A DNA stretch of 14,957 nucleotides from JAJFTV01 sp964426355 (GCA_964426355.1 CAYRRA010000111.1:1-14957), one strand, 5' to 3'; counted from the stretch's first letter, positions 7,553-14,917 are shown. Notes: generated from the sequence alone by a model not told the origin. Made by a program: numbers and translations.

Positions 7553-8290
7553 CTATTCGCCATCTTCTGCCAGGCTTTTCAGAAAACGATTGTCCTCATC
7601 GCTCAACTTGTCTTCCTTTAACATATCCGGGCGGCGCTGCAGAGTGCGCAGCAAAGCCTGCTGCCTGCGCCAGCGGGCAATCTCCGCATGGTTTCCTGAA
7701 AGCAACACTTCTGGCACCTGCCATCCGCGAAAAACAGCCGGTCGGGTATAATGCGGGTACTCCAACAAACCCATTGCGTGTGAATCATCCTGCGCACCAT
7801 CCGGATCACCCAGTGCGCCGGGGATTAAGCGCGTCACAGCATCGATAACCATCAACGCTGGCAATTCGCCGCCCGTGACCACAAAATCACCGACTGAAAT
7901 TTCGTGGCTGACCAGGTGAACCCGCACGCGTTCATCCACCCCTTCATACCGTCCGCACAGCAAGCCAATGTGCTCATAGCCTGCCAGTTCGGTGGCAATT
8001 CGCTGGTCAAAACGCCTTCCCTGCGGCGTCAGCAAGATCAGCGGGCACTGTGGCGGTGCACCCAATATATCTTCCACAGCAGCAAAGATGGGCTCCGGTT
8101 TCATCACCATCCCTCCACCACCAGCATAGGGTGTATCATCGGTTACGTGATGCTTATCCGTTGCCCAATCACGGATGTTATGAACGCCCACCTCGATCAA
8201 ACCATTCTCTGCTGCCCGATGCAGGATACTGGCATTCAGATATGGAAAAATCACTTCAGGCAGTAAAGTAAAGACATCAAAACGCATCAT
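7553..8290 (-). CDS. trmD: tRNA (guanine37-N1)-methyltransferase
   Basis: A 245-residue SPOUT methyltransferase that methylates G37 next to the anticodon of tRNAs reading CNN/GGG-type codons, using S-adenosylmethionine, and prevents +1 frameshifts. All TrmD motifs are present: MRFDVFTLLPE at the N-terminus, DDTPYAGGGGMVMKPEP (51-67), LLCGRYEGVDERV (110-122), EISVGDFVVTGGELPA (130-145) forming the trefoil-knot SAM site, the DDS segment (168-170) holding the catalytic Asp, GLLEYPHYTRP (174-184) and LSGNHAEIARWRR (197-209). Length is typical. The first of two adjacent ATGs (8290) is favoured, with AGAGG nine bases upstream. It lies 30 bases downstream of a cupin gene in an apparent SDR-cupin-trmD cluster rather than in the usual rpsP-rimM-trmD-rplS operon. 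Confidence 0.97.
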   Translation of the reverse strand: MMRFDVFTLLPEVIFPYLNASILHRAAENGLIEVGVHNIRDWATDKHHVTDDTPYAGGGGMVMKPEPIFAAVEDILGAPPQCPLILLTPQGRRFDQRIATELAGYEHIGLLCGRYEGVDERVRVHLVSHEISVGDFVVTGGELPALMVIDAVTRLIPGALGDPDGAQDDSHAMGLLEYPHYTRPAVFRGWQVPEVLLSGNHAEIARWRRQQALLRTLQRRPDMLKEDKLSDEDNRFLKSLAEDGE

Positions 8291-8320
8291 CGTGCATAAC
8301 CTCTGTCTGTTCTTCGCAAT

Positions 8321-8869
8321 TTAAATCATCTCCGTCGAACTGCCTGTGCGGGTCAGCCGGATAATCCAATCGGCTTCTGATGGATATTTTTCAAGCAATA
8401 TTTCGCGCTCGCACCCGTGATAATCGCTTTCATCAAATGCAGGCGCCATGCTGGTGCCCATCAACGCAAACCGCCCACCCGCCAACAGATGCGCGCCCTG
8501 GATCACGCCGCGTGGAATAATATGCTGAATCTTCTGCTTGTGCAGAATATCCTGTCCCAGGGTCACCCTGCTGCTCTCGCCATCAGGGTAGAGCAGCAGC
8601 ATCCCCACCGGGTCCCCCAGGTAGAAATGGTAAATTTCATCGCTGGGCAACCAGTGCAATGCAGAGAAGCAATCGGGGTCATCTGTCAACAGAAAAAGTA
8701 TTGTGCTACTCAGTGCGCGCGCCTTTTGTGACCGCCGCTGTGGAAACACCTCAGACGGTATCATTTCATCGCTGCAGTAGGTGCGCACAAACAAACCACC
8801 TTCCACTGGCAATGGTGCTAAGTCAAACCTTTTAATCAATGCTTCTATTTCCGGGCGATAGTGTTTCAT
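8321..8869 (-). CDS. Cupin_5 (DUF985) domain protein
   Basis: A 182-residue protein with the cupin_5/DUF985 pattern: EALIKRFDLAPLPVEGGLFVRTY at the N-terminus, STILFLLTDD (55-64), FSALHWLPSDEIYHFYLGDP (68-87) with candidate metal or substrate residues H72, E78 and H81, GQDILHKQKIQHIIPRGVIQGAHL (105-128), and a closing MGTSMAPAFDESDY. Family members are small beta-barrel proteins with little biochemical assignment; some are described as sugar-binding or epimerase-like. Slightly longer than the domain because of a C-terminal extension (about 152-182). ATG at 8869 has only a weak AGG nearby, but the gap to the SDR stop is just 13 bases, so translation is probably coupled. Function unknown. Confidence 0.85.
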   Translation of the reverse strand: MKHYRPEIEALIKRFDLAPLPVEGGLFVRTYCSDEMIPSEVFPQRRSQKARALSSTILFLLTDDPDCFSALHWLPSDEIYHFYLGDPVGMLLLYPDGESSRVTLGQDILHKQKIQHIIPRGVIQGAHLLAGGRFALMGTSMAPAFDESDYHGCEREILLEKYPSEADWIIRLTRTGSSTEMI

Positions 8870-8882
8870 ATCCTGGTCTCTT

Positions 8883-9626
8883 TCAATAGGCTTGTACGGT
8901 CAACATACCACCGTCCACGCTCAAATTGGCACCGCTGATCCAGCGCGCAGCCGGTGAAGCTAAAAATAGACAGGCGTCCGCCACATCCTCCGGTATCCCC
9001 ATTCGCCTCAACGGAACCACCTTCATCCAGCGGTCAACCCCTTCAGACCAGGCTGCTTCTATGCCCTCTCGCCAGATTAAACCGGGAGAGACGACATTCA
9101 CACGTATGCCGTACTTCCCCAGCTCGTTGGCGGCGGTTCGGCTAAATTGATCCACGGCGGCTTTTGCAGCGCAGTAATGCGCGTGTAGAGGGGTTGGGTT
9201 CTGGGCTTCGATGGAGGAGATATTCACAATCGCACCACCATCGCCCTGCTTAATCATCTGGCGTGCTGCCGCCTGGGTGCAAAGGAATGTGCTGGTCAGG
9301 TTGGCATCCAATACTTTTTGCCATGCCTCCAGCGGTATCTCCAAAACCGGATGCACCGGATAGATACCTGCATTGTTCACCAGTACATCCAAGCGACCAA
9401 ACCGGTCTACTGCACACTGAACGAACGCATCGGCGTCTGCTTGCCGGGTCAGGTCACCCTCAAAGAGCACTGCATTGGCTCGAAACCCATTGAGTTCCTC
9501 CAGCAATTGCCTTGCTGCTTCCTGGTTTTGGTAATAATGCAAGACCAGGTTGGCTCCCGCCTCGGCAAATCGATGGGCAAGACCTGAGCCAATGCCACCG
9601 CTGCTCCCTGTGATCGCAACGCATTT
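8883..9626 (-). CDS. Short-chain dehydrogenase/reductase (SDR), 5' end lost in assembly gap
   Basis: A classical SDR oxidoreductase, NAD(P)-dependent, of about 250 residues. The Rossmann motif TGSSGGIG is near the N-terminus. About 75 residues later comes NNAG, then N in LDANLTSTF, the active-site Ser in NISSIE, Y-x-x-x-K in YCAAK, and a closing SVDGGM. Resembles FabG and glucose 1-dehydrogenase-like SDRs; the substrate is unassigned. Sequence is firm from codon AAA at 9626-9624 downwards. Upstream are ten Ns, and the frame that continues across them starts at a TTG (9656) with no ribosome site, so the real start is uncertain. Candidates on the far side are ATG 9649 or ATG 9714, each needing a different gap length. 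First gene of a likely SDR-cupin-trmD cluster. Confidence 0.88.
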   Translation of the reverse strand, partial: KCVAITGSSGGIGSGLAHRFAEAGANLVLHYYQNQEAARQLLEELNGFRANAVLFEGDLTRQADADAFVQCAVDRFGRLDVLVNNAGIYPVHPVLEIPLEAWQKVLDANLTSTFLCTQAAARQMIKQGDGGAIVNISSIEAQNPTPLHAHYCAAKAAVDQFSRTAANELGKYGIRVNVVSPGLIWREGIEAAWSEGVDRWMKVVPLRRMGIPEDVADACLFLASPAARWISGANLSVDGGMLTVQAY

Positions 9627-9636
9627 NNNNNNNNNN
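9627..9636. other. Assembly gap (ten Ns)
   Basis: A run of exactly ten Ns, a common placeholder for a gap of unknown size. It falls at the SDR 5' end, exactly where the first codons should be, so linkage of the left (1-9626) and right (9637-14957) parts depends on scaffolding. Confidence 0.95.
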
Positions 9637-9714
9637 GGCGGGAATCCATGCCTCAAGCCGTGTCAAGTCATCAGTTGAAAAATCTAGCAAGGATGGAACA
9701 GAAAAAGTGTGCAT
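9637..9714 (-). pseudogene. Possible 5' gene fragment running into the gap
   Basis: Minus-strand open frame of 26 codons from ATG at 9714 to the gap: MHTFSVPSLLDFSTDDL, then a TRLEAW-type stretch. It has GGAAG four to five bases upstream and an amphipathic, protein-like composition. It is not the usual N-terminus of an SDR, which starts a few residues before the TG-x-x-x-GIG motif. It could be an extended SDR start (requires a gap length divisible by three) or the start of a different gene whose remainder was lost. It is labelled a fragment because of the gap, not because of proven decay. Confidence 0.35.
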
Positions 9715-9818
9715 GTGTCTTCCTATATGGCACATCAGCCGCAGTGTTGCATGATCCTCATTCTGGAAACCCGGAACAACATCACCAACACCCCGTCATT
9801 ATAACAAGAAAGCATCTC

Positions 9819-9847
9819 TTGACGTTATTTTCATCATCATGTAAGAT
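9819..9847 (+). promoter_or_regulatory. Sigma-70-type promoter for the TPR gene pair
   Basis: TTGACG (9819-9824), a 17-base spacer, and TAAGAT (9842-9847). Transcription would begin at about 9853-9855, coinciding with the ATG at 9854. Position and spacing are good; the predicted leader length is zero or nearly so. Confidence 0.6.
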
Positions 9848-9853
9848 GAAAAT

Positions 9854-11146
9854 ATGTATTTAAAAGGTAGTCAATGGTCCATGTTGAAAAAGCGCAAGCG
9901 TACTAACCCCTGGCGCATCCTGTTTTTATTAGTACTGATCGGTGCAGTGGTATATGTCAACCAGGTGATTGTTCCTGCGACACCGCCGCTCTTTATCCCC
10001 ACGCCTACTGCAACAAGATCACCGGAATCCTACGTCACAGATGCCGAAAACCTGCTGGCGGAAGGAAAAATCTCGCTGGCGATCGATGCCTATTCCGAAG
10101 CCATCCGAGCTGACCCAAAGAACGCATCCAATTACATTACCCTCTCACGTCTGCTGATCTATAACGCACGCTATGACGCTGCCATTGAAAACGCTGAAAA
10201 CGCATTGCTGATTAACCCCAATAATTCAATGGCACACGCCCTGCGCGGCTGGGCGTTAGGTCTCCAGGGCGATTACCTGGACGGTGAAGGTGCACTGAAT
10301 CGCGCCATCGAGTTGGATCCCAACAACTACAGCGCTTATGCCTATCTGGCAGAGGTGTTGGTATTACGCATCCAGAACGGACAAGATGACATTGGCACGC
10401 TGGACTCGGCGGTTGAAAATTCTCGCACAGCGATGCAATTACGTCCCAATGCACTCGAAACACGGCGCGCGCGCGGGATTGTGCTGGAACTCACCGGCAA
10501 CTACGAAGAAGCTGCCACAGAGTTCGAAGCCGCTATCAGTATCAATCCCAATATTGCCGATTTGCATCTTGCATTAGGGCGTGTGTATAATTACCTGACT
10601 CTCTACAACAAAGCTGTAGAATCATTCAACCGCGCTAACGCGCTGAACCCCAAAGACCCGCTTCCGGATACCTACATCGCCCGTACATATCTAACTGTCG
10701 GAGAACTGGCAAAAGCCATCCAATATGCCGAGCAAGCCGTAAACGACGACCCTCTCAACCCTTACCGTTACGGTACTCTGGGCACCATGTTTTACCGCAA
10801 CGGTCAATACGACAAAGCCGTTGATGCTTTCAGGCTCACGATACAAGGTGGGTATAATAGCAATGGCGAGATAGTTGAAGGTCTTCCGTTGGACTACGGG
10901 AGAATCTCGGAATACTATCAGTTGTTCGGTTTATCGCTTGCAAGAATGGCAAACTGTAATGATGCATTACAAATTGCAGAAATGCTCCTCAATGGAGTGC
11001 AGGATGATGAATATGCAACATACAATGCCAAAGCGATGATCGAAATCTGTAGAGAATTTTCTGTCAATCCTCCTACCGCCACACCCACGCCACTGGCACT
11101 CCCAACTTCCACACCGACAGTGCAACCGACACAGGCTGGAGAATGA
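9854..11146 (+). CDS. Membrane-anchored TPR-repeat protein (first of a pair)
   Basis: A 430-residue protein: short basic N-terminus (KKRKR, 12-16), one membrane segment (about 20-40), a Pro/Thr-rich linker (41-56), then tandem TPR units from about 59 to 330, each ending in motifs such as ADPKN, INPNN, LDPNN, LRPNA, INPN, LNPKD. A degenerate helical C-terminal domain contains C368 and C399, followed by a Thr/Pro-rich tail (406-430). The TPR part is predicted to lie outside the cytoplasmic membrane as a protein-interaction scaffold. Start 9854 is favoured over ATG 9881 because its first 29 residues align without gaps with the downstream paralogue (shared M1, L3, G5, Q7, NP18-19, R21). It lacks a Shine-Dalgarno site. 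Overlaps the next gene by 4 bases. Partner and role unknown. Confidence 0.85.
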   Translation: MYLKGSQWSMLKKRKRTNPWRILFLLVLIGAVVYVNQVIVPATPPLFIPTPTATRSPESYVTDAENLLAEGKISLAIDAYSEAIRADPKNASNYITLSRLLIYNARYDAAIENAENALLINPNNSMAHALRGWALGLQGDYLDGEGALNRAIELDPNNYSAYAYLAEVLVLRIQNGQDDIGTLDSAVENSRTAMQLRPNALETRRARGIVLELTGNYEEAATEFEAAISINPNIADLHLALGRVYNYLTLYNKAVESFNRANALNPKDPLPDTYIARTYLTVGELAKAIQYAEQAVNDDPLNPYRYGTLGTMFYRNGQYDKAVDAFRLTIQGGYNSNGEIVEGLPLDYGRISEYYQLFGLSLARMANCNDALQIAEMLLNGVQDDEYATYNAKAMIEICREFSVNPPTATPTPLALPTSTPTVQPTQAGE

Positions 11147-12501
11147 ACCTCACTGGTAAACAGCTCGAATTCCGAAAAGGTAGGGCTCGTTCCAACCCGA
11201 CACGCGTGTTGATTCTTTTGATCTTATTGGTCATCAGCATGTTTGTCCTGCAAGCCCTCAACCAGAAGCAGATTGCATCCCCTTTTGAACCCACACCGAT
11301 TCCCACCCGTGCATCAGCTTCTTATGTCCTTGAAGGTGAAACGCAGTTTCTGGCAGGCAACTTGAGCGAAGCTATCCGCATCTATGAACTTTCCACCGTT
11401 CTCGATCCCAGTAACTATCATCTCTGGTATGAACTGGCGCGCATCCGCACCTATTCATCCGCTTTACTTACGACAGATGCTGAACAGCATGAGCGCCTGC
11501 AAGAAGCGCTGGATGCTGCCGACCGCGCAGTTGAGCTGGCTCCTAACGACAGCACAGCACATGCGGTACGTGCATTTGTGCTCGACTGGCTGGCTCAGCC
11601 GGCGCTGGTGGGAGAGGAGCAGGCAAGCAATTTACGTACCTCTGCCGAACAAGAAGCCGTACAGGCGCTGCAACTGGACAACCAAAATTCACTCGCCCTG
11701 GCTTATTACGCTGAAATCCTGATTGACCAGCAAAAATGGCTACAAGCCGAACAATATGTCGAGCAGGCGGTGGAAAAAGACCCGGGCTTAATGGATGTAC
11801 ACCGCATACATGGATTTGTAAAAGAAACGCTGGCAGATTACACGGGCGCAATTGAGGCATACAAGAAAGCATTAGAAATCATGCCCAATTTTACTTACCT
11901 GCATATCCGTATTGGTCTAAATTACCGTGTCCTCGCCCAACGAGATAACACCATCACATCACCTTATTACCCCATCGCGTTGGAGTATTTTGAAAAAGCA
12001 GCCATCATCAACCAGCAGCTTTTAGTTGAAGACCCACTACCATACCTGGCGATTGGCAAGACATACAGCCAGCTAGGCGAATTTTTTGTTGCTGCCTTAA
12101 ACATGCGCCGGGCAGTGCAAATTAACCCTTACAGTCCGGACGTGTACGGACAACTGGGTGTGGTGTATCACAAAGGCAGGAATTATGAAGGCGCAATCGA
12201 AGCTCTCAAATGCGCTGTACGCGGCTGCACCGCTGAAGAAAGCTGTGCCGTGAGGCTTTGCAATGAAGAAACGGATCCAGCTATCCCGATTGAAGGAATG
12301 CCACTCACCAGCAACACAGTAGTCTATTACTACACCTACGGCTCTGTCCTGGCTGCCATGCACCGCCCTTATAAGGATTACTGCACTGAAGCCGTGCAAG
12401 TGCTGGACCTGGTGCGCATTGGTTTCAACGACGATGCCATCGTCATGTCCATCATAGAACCCAGCCTTGATATCTGCGCATCCTTTGGTATTACCCCATA
12501 A
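11143..12501 (+). CDS. Membrane-anchored TPR-repeat protein (second of a pair, Cys-rich)
   Basis: A 452-residue paralogue of the preceding protein with the same layout: basic N-terminus, one membrane segment (about 21-38), short Pro/Thr linker (48-56), TPR repeats through about 355 (ELSTVLDPSN, RAVELAPND, QALQLDNQN, QAVEKDPG, KALEIMPN, RAVQINPYSP), then a C-terminal domain. That domain holds C357, C362, C368 and C373 (C-X4-C-X5-C-X4-C) and then C414 and C445, which match C368 and C399 of the first protein with the same 31-residue spacing. It lacks the Thr/Pro tail. The start overlaps the upstream stop (ATGA), so translation is coupled. The two proteins probably act together at the outer face of the membrane. 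Function not recognised. Confidence 0.87.
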   Translation: MNLTGKQLEFRKGRARSNPTRVLILLILLVISMFVLQALNQKQIASPFEPTPIPTRASASYVLEGETQFLAGNLSEAIRIYELSTVLDPSNYHLWYELARIRTYSSALLTTDAEQHERLQEALDAADRAVELAPNDSTAHAVRAFVLDWLAQPALVGEEQASNLRTSAEQEAVQALQLDNQNSLALAYYAEILIDQQKWLQAEQYVEQAVEKDPGLMDVHRIHGFVKETLADYTGAIEAYKKALEIMPNFTYLHIRIGLNYRVLAQRDNTITSPYYPIALEYFEKAAIINQQLLVEDPLPYLAIGKTYSQLGEFFVAALNMRRAVQINPYSPDVYGQLGVVYHKGRNYEGAIEALKCAVRGCTAEESCAVRLCNEETDPAIPIEGMPLTSNTVVYYYTYGSVLAAMHRPYKDYCTEAVQVLDLVRIGFNDDAIVMSIIEPSLDICASFGITP

Positions 12502-12547
12502 ACCCTTATTTCCATATCAGAATTTTATAAGAAGGTAATTTAAACTC

Positions 12548-12576
12548 TTGACTTATCGGAAAAAGATAGGTATCAT
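12548..12576 (+). promoter_or_regulatory. Sigma-70-type promoter of groES-groEL
   Basis: TTGACT (12548-12553), a 17-base spacer, TATCAT (12571-12576). The start point is expected near 12583, just before the CIRCE element, so a bound repressor would block transcription initiation or early elongation. Confidence 0.8.
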
Positions 12577-12586
12577 TTAGTTTGAT

Positions 12587-12613
12587 TTAGCACTCAAATA
12601 AATCGAGTGCTAA
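12587..12613 (+). promoter_or_regulatory. CIRCE operator (HrcA binding site)
   Basis: Perfect inverted repeat TTAGCACTC - 9 bases - GAGTGCTAA, the canonical CIRCE consensus bound by the heat-shock repressor HrcA. It sits at the predicted start of the groESL transcript and 38 bases before ATG of groES. It implies HrcA control with derepression by heat or misfolded protein; hrcA itself is not in the window. Confidence 0.97.
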
Positions 12614-12651
12614 ATAATCCGAAATTATCTTCACAAGGAGGTTTTAACCAC

Positions 12652-12939
12652 ATGAACCTAAAACCATTAGGGAATCGGGTTGTTGTTGAACCCATTGAAC
12701 AAGAAGAGGTTACAATCGGCGGCATCGTCCTGCCAGAAACTGCAAAAGAAAAACCCCAAAAGGGTAAAGTCCTTGCAATTGGACCGGGTGATCGGGATGA
12801 AGATGGAAAGAGAATCCCCCTGGACGTCAAAGTGAATGATACCGTATTGTTTGCCAAATATTCAGGAACCGAGATCAAAGTTGACGGCAAGAAAATTTTG
12901 ATCCTGCGCGAAAGCGACTTGCTGGCAATTGTTGAGTAA
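12652..12939 (+). CDS. groES: Co-chaperonin GroES (Hsp10)
   Basis: A 95-residue heptameric lid of the GroEL folding chamber, cytoplasmic. LKPLGNRVVVEP opens the beta-barrel, the mobile loop EEVTIGGIVLPETAKEKP (about 18-35) contains the G-I-V-L segment that docks on GroEL, and GKVLAIGPG (38-46) plus KVNDTVLFAKYSGTEIKVDG (60-79) complete the fold. ATG at 12652 is set by AAGGAGG at 12635-12641, ten bases upstream. A longer frame from GTG at 12607 would start inside the CIRCE operator and is rejected. First gene of a two-gene operon, 50 bases before groEL, under a CIRCE-controlled promoter. Confidence 0.98.
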   Translation: MNLKPLGNRVVVEPIEQEEVTIGGIVLPETAKEKPQKGKVLAIGPGDRDEDGKRIPLDVKVNDTVLFAKYSGTEIKVDGKKILILRESDLLAIVE

Positions 12940-12989
12940 TTACCACCCATCAAAAAAGATAAACCTTTTTAAGTTAGGAGTATTTAAAT

Positions 12990-14624
12990 ATGGCAGCAAA
13001 ACAATTGGTTTTTTCCGAAGAAGCACGCCGAAAGTTAAAGAACGGCATTGATATTGTTGCAACCGCTGTGGCAACCACATTAGGACCCAAAGGTCGCAAT
13101 GTAGCTATTGACCGCAAATTTGGTTCACCCACCATCACCCACGATGGCGTGACCGTTGCCAAAGAGATTGAGCTGGAAGACCCCTTTGAGAACATGGGCG
13201 CTCAACTTTTGAAAGAAGCAGCCACCAAAACAAATGATATCGCTGGCGATGGCACTACAACCTCCACCGTGTTGGCACACGCCATTGTTACCGAGGGTCT
13301 CAAAACCCTGTCTGCTGGCGCAAACCCCATGCTGCTCAAACGTGGCATCGAAGCAGCCACCAAACTCGTTTCCGATGGCATCAAAGACCAGTCCATCGAA
13401 ATCACCACCAAAGAAGATATCGGTAATGTCGCATCTATCTCTGCCCAAGACCGCACCATCGGTGAGTTAATCGCCGAAGTGATGGACAAAGTGGGTAAAG
13501 ATGGCGTCATCACCGTTGAAGAATCAAAAGGCTTGGAATTTGAACAGGAATATGTCGAAGGTATGCAGTTCGACCGCGGCTATATCTCGGCTTACTTCAT
13601 CACTAACGCTGATACGATGGAAGCTGTTATTGAAGAGCCCTACCTGTTGATCCATGACAAGAAGATTTCTGCTGCAACCGATATCGTCCCCATTCTTGAA
13701 AAACTCGTGCAGATCGGCAAACGCGACCTGGTCATCATCGCAGAAGATATCGACGGCGAAGCCCTGGCAACCCTGGTGCTTAACAAACTGCGCGGTATGG
13801 TCAACGTTTTAGCCGTGAAAGCCCCTGGCTTTGGCGACCGCCGCAAAGCGATGCTGCAAGATATTGCCATCCTCACCGGTGCAACTGTGATTTCTGAAGA
13901 AACCGGTCAAAAACTGGATACCACCCGTGTGGAAGACCTCGGTCGCGCTGAGAAAATCGTTGCCGACAAAGATAACACCACCGTCATCGGCGGCAAAGGC
14001 GATGAACAGGCAATCAAAGGTCGCATCGAGCAGATCCGCGTTGAGATTGAGAAAACCACCAGCGATTACGATCGCGAAAAACTCCAGGAACGGCTTGCCA
14101 AGCTGTCCGGCGGTGTTGCTATCATCCGTGTTGGTGCAGCCACCGAGACCGAGTTGAAAGAAAAGAAACATCGCGTGGAAGATGCCCTTTCAGCAACCCG
14201 TGCAGCCGTTGAAGAAGGTATCGTACCCGGCGGTGGTGTGGCACTCATCAATGCGATGGAAGCCCTCAAAGACCTGAAGATGGAAAATGAAGACGAGCAG
14301 ATTGGTGTAAACATCGTCTACAAAGCGCTCGAAGTTCCCATGCGCAAGATCACCGAGAATGCCGGAAAAGAAGGCTCCGTCATCATCGAGAACGTTCGCC
14401 AGGAACAGAAAGCCAAGAAGAACAAACAAATCGGCTACAATGTCATCAACGATGAGTACATGGACATGGTGAAAGGTGGCGTGATTGACCCCGCTAAAGT
14501 AACCCGCGGTGCACTGGAAAATGCAACCTCCATCGCAGCCATGATTCTGACCACCGAAGCATTGATTACCGATATCCCCGAGAAAGAGCCGCCGGCGCCC
14601 GCCCCACAACCAGGCATGTACTAA
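12990..14624 (+). CDS. groEL: Chaperonin GroEL (Hsp60)
   Basis: A 544-residue cytoplasmic ATP-dependent chaperonin that forms double heptameric rings with GroES. The ATP site is intact: LGPKGRNV (31-38), AGDGTTTSTVLA with catalytic D87, and EEGIVPGGGVALI around the second conserved Gly stretch. The apical domain includes YISAYFITN and VLAVKAPGFGDRRKAML. Length is standard. The C-terminus, EKEPPAPAPQPGMY, is Pro/Ala-rich and lacks the Gly-Gly-Met repeats found in many GroELs. TAGGAG nine bases before ATG 12990 serves as ribosome site. Cotranscribed with groES and followed by a strong terminator. Confidence 0.99.
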   Translation: MAAKQLVFSEEARRKLKNGIDIVATAVATTLGPKGRNVAIDRKFGSPTITHDGVTVAKEIELEDPFENMGAQLLKEAATKTNDIAGDGTTTSTVLAHAIVTEGLKTLSAGANPMLLKRGIEAATKLVSDGIKDQSIEITTKEDIGNVASISAQDRTIGELIAEVMDKVGKDGVITVEESKGLEFEQEYVEGMQFDRGYISAYFITNADTMEAVIEEPYLLIHDKKISAATDIVPILEKLVQIGKRDLVIIAEDIDGEALATLVLNKLRGMVNVLAVKAPGFGDRRKAMLQDIAILTGATVISEETGQKLDTTRVEDLGRAEKIVADKDNTTVIGGKGDEQAIKGRIEQIRVEIEKTTSDYDREKLQERLAKLSGGVAIIRVGAATETELKEKKHRVEDALSATRAAVEEGIVPGGGVALINAMEALKDLKMENEDEQIGVNIVYKALEVPMRKITENAGKEGSVIIENVRQEQKAKKNKQIGYNVINDEYMDMVKGGVIDPAKVTRGALENATSIAAMILTTEALITDIPEKEPPAPAPQPGMY

Positions 14625-14644
14625 ACCGAAACCAACTTTTGAAT

Positions 14645-14686
14645 AAAAAAAGGCTATCTCCAACTTTGGGGATAGCCTTTTTTTTT
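14645..14686 (+). terminator. Rho-independent terminator of groES-groEL
   Basis: Stem GGCTATCTCC / GGGGATAGCC (10 pairs including one G-T) with a 6-base loop AACTTT, followed by nine or more Ts and preceded by seven As, so it could act on both strands. It lies about 27 bases after the groEL stop. Confidence 0.92.
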
Positions 14687-14917
14687 AATGGGACATTGTT
14701 TCAACGGGATGTTTTTGAAACTTTAGAGCAGAGATTTCCTTTGTAGGGTTGTGGGATTTATACTCAACCTGCAAGCCTCCAGCAAAGGATCGAAACATCA
14801 CCCACACATGGCAAAAGAAAATGAAACTTTGGTTTTTGACGTACTCGGCGAACTGCGGTTCATTAAAAATCCACCATTTATGAGAAAATCTCAACCGCAG
14901 TACGCCGGGCTAACGAA
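14687..14917. other. Gene-poor region between two terminators, with a long inverted repeat
   Basis: No recognised gene. A minus-strand open frame (about 14894 to 14685, ~70 codons) has no ATG, no ribosome site and no recognised motif, and is probably not expressed; a decayed gene cannot be excluded. A 15-bp imperfect inverted repeat (14846-14860 with 14893-14907, one A-A mismatch, 32-base A/T-rich spacer) lies inside. It could be an RNA structure, a transposon remnant or an intergenic repeat. Confidence 0.4.

Noticed and set aside
9649..9656. TTG 9656 as the true SDR start
   Set aside because: It depends on the ten Ns being a true length, has no ribosome site, and the resulting N-terminus is unlike the family.
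12607..12651. Longer groES frame starting at GTG 12607
   Set aside because: It starts inside the CIRCE operator, has no ribosome site and adds 15 residues not found in GroES; ATG 12652 has a strong AAGGAGG.
13125..14663. Several long open frames opposite groEL
   Set aside because: They are antisense shadows of a highly conserved, codon-biased gene, with no ribosome sites or recognisable domains.
14893..14915. Integron attC-like site (GGCTAAC near the inverted repeat)
   Set aside because: The core does not fit RYYYAAC / GTTRRRY, and there is no matching opposite core or integron gene.
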